From Candidatus Latescibacterota bacterium (lineage in GTDB: Bacteria > Eisenbacteria > RBG-16-71-46 > SZUA-252), in the NCBI GenBank assembly GCA_016207265.1, contig JACQPZ010000039.1:1-11814 (forward strand): a stretch of DNA of 11,814 nucleotides, given 5' to 3'. Position 1 is the first letter of the stretch; the number at the start of each line of letters is the position of its first letter. Below, piece by piece: positions 7,016-11,814 of the stretch. Below the pieces are notes generated by a model. That model did no database searches and was not told the DNA's origin. It saw nothing but the letters and a program-made list of their open reading frames with translations. Both the position numbers and the translations under genes were made by a program.

Positions 7016-8412
7016 TGCGCGCTCGAATCGCGGAAGACGCGCAACACCGTGAGCAGGAGGATCCTCAGATCGAAACCCATCGACCAGTGCTGGATGTAGT
7101 AGAGATCGTACTCGATCCGCCGATCGAGCGACGTGTCTCCCCGCAGCCCGTTCACCTGCGCCCACCCCGTGATCCCGGCCTTGACGTGATGGCGGAGCAT
7201 GTAACGCGGGATCGACGAGCGGAATCGATCCACGAACTCCGGACGCTCGGGCCGCGGCCCCACGAGGCTCATGTGGCCGAGCAGCACGTTCCAGAGCTGA
7301 GGCAGCTCATCGAGCGAGAGCCGGCGAAGCAAAGCGCCGGCGCGAGTGCGACGCGGGTCGTCCGGACGCGTCCACACGGGGCGATTCTCCGGCTCGGCGT
7401 CCGCCCGCATGGTGCGGAACTTGTACATCCGAAACCGGCGGCCGCTCAGCCCGACGCGCTCCTGCGCGTAGAGCGCGGGGCCGGGAGAGTCGAGCTTCAC
7501 CCAGACCGCCAGGATGAGGAGCAGAGGCGAGAGCAGGATGAGCCCAGGGAGCGCGAAGGCGATGTCGAACGCCCGCTTCAGTAGGGAGTTCCACCCCTGC
7601 TCGGGGCTCTCGGTCACGAGCACGACCGGCATCCCGTCGAAATCATCCACGCTCGCGTTCAGCGCGAACGCTCTCGTCAGATCGGGCACGAGGCGGACCG
7701 CCGCCGTGGAATCGCTGAGCCGCTCCAGCGCTTCGTGCTCGGCCTCGTACTCCGATCGGGCGAGCGCGAGGTAGACGAGCTCCGCGCCGGTGCGCTCCAC
7801 CAGGGCCGGAAGCTCCGGCACGGTCCCGATCACGCGCGTTCCGGCCACTTCGCCACCAACCGCGGACGGATCGGCGGCCACGATGCCCTCGATCGCAAAT
7901 CCGAAGTCGTGCTGATCCGCCATCTTCCTCGCGAGCCGGGTCGCCAGATCGCCCGTCCCCACGATGAGCACGTGGCGCAGGTTTCTCCCGCGGCGCCGGA
8001 GCGAGCGGAGCGCGAGCCGGACCGTCCCATGCGCGGTGCACAGCGCCGCGGAGGCGATCACCCCGAAGAGAACGAGCACGGAGCGCGCCAGCTCGCCGCG
8101 CGTGAAGAACGAGCCGAGCGCCGCGAGCGCTACGACGATGACCACGCCCTGGAGGAGCGCGACGATCTCATGGCCGATCCGAGAGGTTCGCGCGGACCGG
8201 TACACGTGGAGCGACCGGAGCGTGAGCAGCGAGCCCAGCGTGAGAGCGGCCCCGATCCAGACGTAGAGCGAAAGGGGTGGAACGCCCAGCGGAGCCGGGA
8301 TGCCGAGCCCGTAGAAGCGGAGCCAGTACGCGAGCATCCAGGACCCCGCGATCAGGGCTCCATCCAGGACGAACATGCCTGCGGCGAGCGGTTGTCGATA
8401 CTTGGCGAGCAT
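7012..8412 (-). CDS. Polyprenyl glycosylphosphotransferase (WcaJ-like initiating sugar transferase)
   Basis: 466 aa. Family reaction: transfer of a hexose-1-phosphate (often glucose or galactose) from UDP-sugar to undecaprenyl phosphate, the first membrane step of exopolysaccharide or capsule repeat units. Seen: four N-terminal membrane helices (about 12-30, 48-66, 86-103, 110-128), a CoA-binding-like Rossmann domain (about 146-265, HVLIVGTGDLA), then the catalytic bacterial sugar transferase domain (275-466) with KRAFDI (279-284), a hydrophobic re-entrant or TM helix (284-305), ERVG (318-321), KFRTM (331-335), LSLDELPQLWNV (366-377, with the catalytic Asp-Glu pair at 368-369), MSLVGPRPERPEF (381-393) and GITGWAQVNGLRGDT (413-427). 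Full length for the WcaJ/TIGR03023 type. The ATG has a weak site (GGAG) upstream. It is the first leftward gene of the divergent polysaccharide locus and overlaps the next by 4 nt. Confidence 0.94.
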   Translation of the reverse strand: MLAKYRQPLAAGMFVLDGALIAGSWMLAYWLRFYGLGIPAPLGVPPLSLYVWIGAALTLGSLLTLRSLHVYRSARTSRIGHEIVALLQGVVIVVALAALGSFFTRGELARSVLVLFGVIASAALCTAHGTVRLALRSLRRRGRNLRHVLIVGTGDLATRLARKMADQHDFGFAIEGIVAADPSAVGGEVAGTRVIGTVPELPALVERTGAELVYLALARSEYEAEHEALERLSDSTAAVRLVPDLTRAFALNASVDDFDGMPVVLVTESPEQGWNSLLKRAFDIAFALPGLILLSPLLLILAVWVKLDSPGPALYAQERVGLSGRRFRMYKFRTMRADAEPENRPVWTRPDDPRRTRAGALLRRLSLDELPQLWNVLLGHMSLVGPRPERPEFVDRFRSSIPRYMLRHHVKAGITGWAQVNGLRGDTSLDRRIEYDLYYIQHWSMGFDLRILLLTVLRVFRDSSAH

Positions 8413-8470
8413 GGGTGGCCGGGCTCCAGGAGGCGATGCCGCCCAACGAGCGAAGACACCTTAGTCGAAA

Positions 8471-8483
8471 CATCGGCCCGATG
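8471..8483. promoter_or_regulatory. Possible operator: 13-bp palindrome
   Basis: CATCGG and CCGATG form a perfect 6+1+6 inverted repeat in the middle of the divergent promoter spacer, a place where a shared regulator could act on both operons. No second copy was noticed elsewhere in a promoter, so this rests on symmetry and position alone. Confidence 0.25.
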
Positions 8484-8525
8484 GAAGGGAGGCGCCGGGA
8501 GCGTCCTGCCCGGCGCGCCGATTGA

Positions 8526-8534
8526 TGCTATACT
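8526..8534 (+). promoter_or_regulatory. Extended -10 promoter of the rightward glycosyltransferase operon
   Basis: TGCTATACT matches an extended -10 element (TGN plus TATACT, five of six consensus bases). No good -35 is present at 17 nt, as is common for extended -10 promoters. Only 12 nt separate it from the ATG at 8547, and no Shine-Dalgarno sequence fits in between. The mRNA would be leaderless or have a leader of about 5-6 nt. Confidence 0.6.
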
Positions 8535-8546
8535 GCCCCGATTCTC

Positions 8547-9488
8547 ATGCCCGAGCGCGAAACGATTCCCGTCGTTCTATTCGCGTACGACCGGCCGGCG
8601 CACCTCCGCCGCGTGCTGGACGCGCTCCGGACGAACCGCATCCCGTGTCTGTACACCTTCAGCGACGGCCCGCGCGGGGCCGCCCAGGCCGAGCGCGTCG
8701 CCGAGGTGAGGCGGACGCTCCGCGCCGTGGACTGGTGCGAATGCGTGCACGTCGCGCGGGAGAGGAACCAGGGACTCGGGACGTCGATCCTGAGCGGCGT
8801 CGCGAGCGTCCTGGATCGGCACGATGCCGCGATCGTGTTCGAGGACGATCTCCTCTGCGCGCCAGGCACGTACGCCTGGCTCAACGCCGCGCTGAACCGC
8901 TATCGCGACGAGCCTCGCGTGTTGAGCGTCTCGGCGTGGACCCACGCACGCGTCACTCCCGGAGGCCTCGAGAATCAGCCGTTCTTCAGCGGCCGCTGCA
9001 ACACGCTCGCGTGGGGGGCGTGGCGGCGCACATGGACGGGGATGGACCGCGACGCGCGGGAGATGATCCGCGAGTGCCGTTCACTCGGAATCGATCCCTA
9101 CCGGTACGGGGCGGACCTCCCCGTGTACGCGGAGGAGGAGCGCCACCGCAACATCTGGGCGGTGCGCCTGATCTATAACCACCTGCGCCGGGGCGCGCTC
9201 TGCCTCTGCCCCGCGCGCAGCATGATCCAGCACATCGGATACGACTCGCTGGCGACCAACGCGAACCGGGACGAAGGATGGGCCGATCCGCCTCCCGCGC
9301 CCGCGCCGCCTCCTCCCGCCGTCTGGCCGGACCCGCGTGAGCACCCGGAAAGTCCCGCGCTGTGGCAACGAGCCTGCGGCGCCCGACCGGGGGCGGTACG
9401 CTACTGGGCGGGGCGGATCCGGAGAACGGTCGCGCGGATCGCGCGGCGCGCCGCCACCCGGCCGTCCCCGATGGGAGCGGGGGTTTGA
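8547..9488 (+). CDS. GNT-I-like (GT-A fold) glycosyltransferase
   Basis: 313 aa. Role: transfer of a sugar from a nucleotide donor to a growing surface glycan, probably at the cytoplasmic face. Seen: N-terminal VVLFAYDRPAHLRRVLDAL (9-27), typical of GT-A transferases related to GNT-I; LYTFSDGPRG (35-44); ERNQGLG (72-78); the metal/nucleotide motif AAIVFEDDLL (94-103, DxD-like); SVSAW (127-131); FFSGRCNTLAWGAWRRTW (146-163); and a C-terminal acceptor-side region. Residues 248-270 are Pro-rich (DPPPAPAPPPP), and the tail 286-305 is an Arg-rich amphipathic stretch. An in-frame TGA lies just upstream at 8523 with no ATG, GTG or TTG between, so the ATG is secure despite the lack of a ribosome binding site. 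The stop overlaps the next start. Donor and acceptor are unknown. Confidence 0.88.
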   Translation: MPERETIPVVLFAYDRPAHLRRVLDALRTNRIPCLYTFSDGPRGAAQAERVAEVRRTLRAVDWCECVHVARERNQGLGTSILSGVASVLDRHDAAIVFEDDLLCAPGTYAWLNAALNRYRDEPRVLSVSAWTHARVTPGGLENQPFFSGRCNTLAWGAWRRTWTGMDRDAREMIRECRSLGIDPYRYGADLPVYAEEERHRNIWAVRLIYNHLRRGALCLCPARSMIQHIGYDSLATNANRDEGWADPPPAPAPPPPAVWPDPREHPESPALWQRACGARPGAVRYWAGRIRRTVARIARRAATRPSPMGAGV

Positions 9489-10297
9489 CCGCCGGTCTCA
9501 GGGCGCGCCTTTCGCTCGCGCGAATCCGACTGCTCGCGAAGCGATTCCAGGGCCTCCCCGGGCGGGCCCGGTGCGGAGCCCACACCGTCCGGTTCATCGA
9601 CGGCGTCAATTTCTACATGTCCTACAAGGACATCTTCCTGAATCGGATCTACCACTTCGAATCCGTGCGTCCCGATCCGGTCATCCTGGACTGCGGCGGG
9701 AACATCGGCGTGTCGCTCCTCTACTTCAAGTCGATCTACCCCGCGGCCCGCGTGACCGCGTTCGAGGCGGATCCCGCGATCTTCCCGTTCCTCGAGGAGA
9801 ACGTGCGGGTGAACGGGCTTGAGGACGTGAGGCTCGTCAACGCGGCCCTCTCTTCGAAGGAGGGATCTCTGCGCTTCTTCTCGGACGGCCGTTGCGGCAG
9901 CTTCATCCCGGAGGACGGCCAGGCGCACCCTCCCCGAGGGTGGACCGCCGTCCTCGTCCCCTCGGTGAGGCTCCGCGAGTACCTCGCCGAGCCGGTCGAT
10001 TTCCTCAAGATGAACATCGAGGGAGCCGAATGGGACGTGCTCCAAGACAGCGAGGACCGGCTCCGCGCGGTCCGCGAGATCGCGATCGAGTATCACCACT
10101 TGCCCGGGCTCCCGCGGACGCTGCACCGGATCCTCGACCTCCTGAGCCGGTGCGGATTCGAGTACTTGGTCCACCACTTCGACTACGAGACCAATCCGGA
10201 GATCAGGCCGCCCTTCCGGCTCCACCCCGATTCGCGCTACTTCCTGCTCGTCTATGCGAAGCGGACGGGCCCGGGCGACTGTAGTGGGCCAGTTTGA
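9485..10297 (+). CDS. FkbM-family SAM-dependent methyltransferase
   Basis: 270 aa from the TTG start. FkbM enzymes typically O-methylate sugars or polyketides. Seen: VILDCGGNIGVS (66-77, SAM motif I), TAFEADPAIFPFLEEN (91-106), VNAALSSKEGSL (118-129), DFLKMNIEGAEWDVL (172-186, the FkbM hallmark) and EIAIEYHHLPG (198-208). A basic amphipathic N-terminus (5-25) precedes the domain. Start choice: TTG forms a TTGA overlap with the previous stop, with GGGAG/GGGGG just upstream. The frame is open to 9362, but that section lies inside the glycosyltransferase gene and has no family match. The last codons (CSGPV) and the stop lie within a hairpin insertion; without it the protein would end at GPGD. 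It most likely methylates a sugar of the glycan made by this locus. Confidence 0.9.
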   Translation: MTAGLRARLSLARIRLLAKRFQGLPGRARCGAHTVRFIDGVNFYMSYKDIFLNRIYHFESVRPDPVILDCGGNIGVSLLYFKSIYPAARVTAFEADPAIFPFLEENVRVNGLEDVRLVNAALSSKEGSLRFFSDGRCGSFIPEDGQAHPPRGWTAVLVPSVRLREYLAEPVDFLKMNIEGAEWDVLQDSEDRLRAVREIAIEYHHLPGLPRTLHRILDLLSRCGFEYLVHHFDYETNPEIRPPFRLHPDSRYFLLVYAKRTGPGDCSGPV

Positions 10298-10316
10298 CCC
10301 ACTACCCGGGCGACTG
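10270..10316. repeat. 8-bp perfect hairpin flanked by 12-bp direct repeats
   Basis: CCCGGGCGACTG occurs at 10270-10281 and again at 10305-10316, exactly 35 bp apart. Between and overlapping them, GTAGTGGG (10281-10288) and CCCACTAC (10298-10305) form a perfect stem around a 9-nt loop that contains the FkbM stop codon. Deleting one 35-bp unit restores GGC GAC TGA, an in-frame stop 4 nt before the next ATG, so the unit looks inserted. As RNA it is a stem without a T-tract, so a strong terminator is unlikely, though it could trim or separate the operon mRNA. Confidence 0.7.
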
Positions 10317-10321
10317 AGCGC

Positions 10322-11056
10322 ATGACCGCCGCGCGTTCGTTCCTGGGTCGGCTGGCCCGCAGGGTTGGGCGCTGGACGGCGCGACCGCCGATCGGGGGCG
10401 TCTCGTTCGGGTCCCTGCGCCGGCTCGATCCGGTGAATCGGAGATTCGGGCTCGGGCGGGGCACGCCCGTAGACCGCTACTACATCGAGCGCTTCCTCGA
10501 TTCTGTGAAGGACGGAATCCGCGGCCGCGTGCTCGAGGTCGGCGACAACGCGTACACGATGCGCTTCGGCGGCGCCCGCGTCGTCCGCTCGGACGTCCTC
10601 CACGCGGAGCCGGGTCACCCGGGCGCGACCATCGTCGGCGACCTCACCCGGTCGGAGCAGATACCATCCGACGCGTACGACTGCGTGATCTGCACCCAGA
10701 CGCTTCCCTTCATCTACGAGGTGCGCGAGGCGGTCCGCACGCTGTATCGGATCTTGAAGCCGGGCGGCGTTCTCTTGGCGACGGTACCCGGCATCAGCCA
10801 AATCAGCCGCTACGACATGGAGCGCTGGGGAGACTACTGGCGTTTCACGACCCTCTCCACGCGGCGGCTCATCCTCGAGCATTTCCCCGACTCCGCAATC
10901 GAGATCCGCGCCCATGGAAACGTGCTCGCCTCCGTGGCGTTCCTCCACGGGCTCGCGGCGGAGGAATTGACCCAGCCGGAGCTGGATCACGCGGACCCGG
11001 ACTTCGAGACGCTCATCACCGTGAGGGCGACAAAGCCGGGCGCCCCCCGGGCATGA
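10322..11056 (+). CDS. Class I SAM-dependent methyltransferase of the polysaccharide operon
   Basis: 244 aa. Seen: an Arg/Trp-rich N-terminus (8-22), RYYIERFL (52-59), a SAM motif I in the variant form RVLEVGDNAYTMRFG (69-83), DVL (91-93) as the end of strand 2, IVGDLTRS (104-111), AYDCVICTQTLPFI (118-131), LYRILKPGGVLLATVPG (141-157) and DYWRFTT (171-177), the latter typical of Methyltransf_11-like enzymes in glycan clusters. Motif I lacks the usual GxGxG glycines (GDNAY instead), but acidic E72 and D91 are kept and the C-terminal motifs are intact, so it is probably a subfamily feature rather than decay. The ATG follows the FkbM stop by 24 nt with only a weak ribosome binding site, and the stop overlaps the next start as ATGA. 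The substrate is probably a sugar or glycan, not determined. Confidence 0.87.
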   Translation: MTAARSFLGRLARRVGRWTARPPIGGVSFGSLRRLDPVNRRFGLGRGTPVDRYYIERFLDSVKDGIRGRVLEVGDNAYTMRFGGARVVRSDVLHAEPGHPGATIVGDLTRSEQIPSDAYDCVICTQTLPFIYEVREAVRTLYRILKPGGVLLATVPGISQISRYDMERWGDYWRFTTLSTRRLILEHFPDSAIEIRAHGNVLASVAFLHGLAAEELTQPELDHADPDFETLITVRATKPGAPRA

Positions 11057-11814
11057 CGATGGGCCTCGGGCGACTCGCGCGGAGGGCGGCGCGGTGGGCA
11101 GCGCGGTGGGTCCGCAGGCCGTTCTCCTCGGGCGCGGTCATCCTCGTGTATCACCGGATCGCCGAGATTCCCGGGGATCCACAGCTCTTGAGCGTCTCGC
11201 CGGAGCGGTTCGCGTCGCATCTCGCGGCGATCCGGGCGGCCGCCGGTCCGGTCCGGCTCCTCGATCTCGTGCGCTCCCTGGACGGCGGTGCGGCCCCGGC
11301 CCGGGCGGTGGCGCTCACGTTCGACGACGGCTACGCCGACAATCTGCACGCGGCAAAGCCGCTCCTCGAGCGGTTCGAGGTTCCGGCCACGGTCTACGTG
11401 ACGACGGGCCAGATCGACTCGCCGCGCGAGTTCTGGTGGGACGAGCTCGACCGTCTGCTGCTCCGTCCGGAAGCGCTGCCGGAGGCCCTGACGCTCGAGA
11501 TCGGAGGAACGACGCGGCGGTGGGAGTTCCGGGAGACCGGGCCCCGCCAGCGCGCCTACCGCGAGTTATGTGCCGCGCTTCGAGACCTGAGCGCCTCCCA
11601 CCGGGAGGCGCTGCTCGACCGGCTGGCCGCGTGGGCGGGCGCGGATCGGCTGGCGCGGATGACGCACCGGGCGCTCTCGGCGGACGAGGTGCGCCGCCTC
11701 GCGGAGGGAGGCCTGATCGACGTGGCGCCGCACACCGTCACGCATCCCGCTCTGTCCATGCTCCCCGCGGAAGATCAGCGGCGGGAGATCGAGGAGAGCC
11801 GCCGCGCGCTCGAA
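11053..11814 (+). CDS. Partial polysaccharide deacetylase (CE4/NodB family)
   Basis: First 254 codons; the gene runs off the right edge. Family reaction: metal-dependent removal of N- or O-acetyl groups from sugars. Seen: Arg/Trp-rich N-terminus (6-22), strand AVILVYHRI (28-36), motif 1 ALTFDDGYADN (88-98, catalytic base and metal Asp pair), LLERFEVPATVYVTTGQID (104-122), FWWDEL (128-133), and motif 2 HTVTH (metal-binding His pair) near residue 228. A roughly 75-residue insert (about 135-210) separates the motif 1 region from motif 2, as in deacetylases that carry the FWWDELDRLL segment. Later motifs are beyond the window. The ATG overlaps the stop of the methyltransferase gene by 4 nt (ATGA), so it belongs to the same operon. 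It probably deacetylates a sugar of the exported or lipid-linked glycan. Confidence 0.9.
   Translation, partial: MTMGLGRLARRAARWAARWVRRPFSSGAVILVYHRIAEIPGDPQLLSVSPERFASHLAAIRAAAGPVRLLDLVRSLDGGAAPARAVALTFDDGYADNLHAAKPLLERFEVPATVYVTTGQIDSPREFWWDELDRLLLRPEALPEALTLEIGGTTRRWEFRETGPRQRAYRELCAALRDLSASHREALLDRLAAWAGADRLARMTHRALSADEVRRLAEGGLIDVAPHTVTHPALSMLPAEDQRREIEESRRALE

Larger units (their letters stand above)
8413..8546. promoter_or_regulatory. Divergent intergenic region between polysaccharide operons
   Basis: This 134-bp spacer separates the leftward glycosylphosphotransferase gene from the rightward glycosyltransferase gene and must hold both promoters. The rightward one is visible (8526-8534). 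On the minus strand I see only a weak -10-like TAAGGT near 8455-8465 and no good -35. Two short palindromes lie here: CATCGGCCCGATG (8471-8483) and CGGCGCGCCG (8511-8520). No terminator or small gene is seen. Confidence 0.6.

Noticed and set aside
7016..7165. N-terminal extension of the WecA-like gene to 7165
   Set aside because: It lies wholly within the preceding gene, is hydrophilic and lacks family similarity; the TTGA junction gives the normal length.
9362..9484. N-terminal extension of the FkbM gene to 9362
   Set aside because: It is the shadow of the glycosyltransferase C-terminus, and a TTG with a good ribosome binding site sits at the usual overlap.
10281..10305. Rho-independent terminator after the FkbM gene
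   Set aside because: The stem is good, but no T-tract follows and the next gene of the same operon begins 17 nt later.
4211..10309. CCACTACCCGG shared by 4211-4221 and the hairpin region at 10299-10309
   Set aside because: Eleven-base matches are expected by chance several times in a GC-rich window of this size, and the first copy lacks the hairpin.
9401..10990. A 529-codon open frame on the minus strand, antisense to the glycosyltransferase, FkbM and methyltransferase genes
   Set aside because: It runs antisense to three recognisable genes, its protein is Arg/Glu/Asp-rich with no domain, and long antisense frames are expected at this GC content.
1..11814. CRISPR array, tRNA, rRNA, transposase, integrase or toxin-antitoxin genes
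   Set aside because: No regularly spaced repeats, tRNA-like folds or motifs of these families were seen; nearly all of the window is taken by the listed genes.

Overview
The window is GC-rich, densely packed bacterial DNA. It has ten confident protein genes plus one partial gene at each end, and no RNA genes, insertion sequences or CRISPR. The mix of genes (a DUF6754 membrane-protein cluster, a GAF-containing sigma-54 activator, WcaJ/WecA-type surface-polysaccharide enzymes) and the high GC suggest a deep-branching Gram-negative bacterium of the kind known mostly from metagenomes. Candidatus Eisenbacteria or a relative in the FCB group is my guess, made from gene content only and with low confidence.

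Region 1 (1-3153, minus strand) is a tight four-gene membrane cluster transcribed leftwards. In order of transcription it holds a 409-aa DUF6754 protein (signal peptide, FN3-like domain, two membrane helices), a 266-aa protein with about seven membrane helices, a 291-aa protein with a soluble domain between two helices, and the start of a further membrane protein that runs off the left edge. Junctions are a 4-nt overlap, a 1-nt gap and a 3-nt gap, so the products are probably made together and may form one complex. No function is known to me. The DUF6754 domain and the soluble domain of the 291-aa protein share a set of evenly spaced residues and the same helix-domain-helix layout, so they look like distant paralogues.

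Region 2 (3187-5990, minus strand) holds a sigma-54-dependent activator (GAF, AAA+, Fis HTH) followed after 16 nt by a class I SAM methyltransferase. A near-consensus sigma-70 promoter lies upstream of the activator, with its -35 box on the stop codon of the preceding gene.

Region 3 (5987-11814) is part of a surface-polysaccharide locus with a divergent centre at 8413-8546. Leftwards go a polyprenyl glycosylphosphotransferase and a WecA/MraY-family phosphosugar transferase, two membrane enzymes that can load a first sugar phosphate onto the polyprenyl lipid carrier. Rightwards go a GNT-I-like glycosyltransferase, an FkbM methyltransferase, a second SAM methyltransferase and a CE4 polysaccharide deacetylase cut by the right edge. 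These would extend and decorate a glycan. Most junctions are 4-nt start/stop overlaps (ATGA or TTGA). The exception is the FkbM/methyltransferase gap, which contains a perfect hairpin set between 12-bp direct repeats and looks like a small insertion.

No stretch over 300 bases lacks a gene; the longest gap is the 134-bp divergent spacer.
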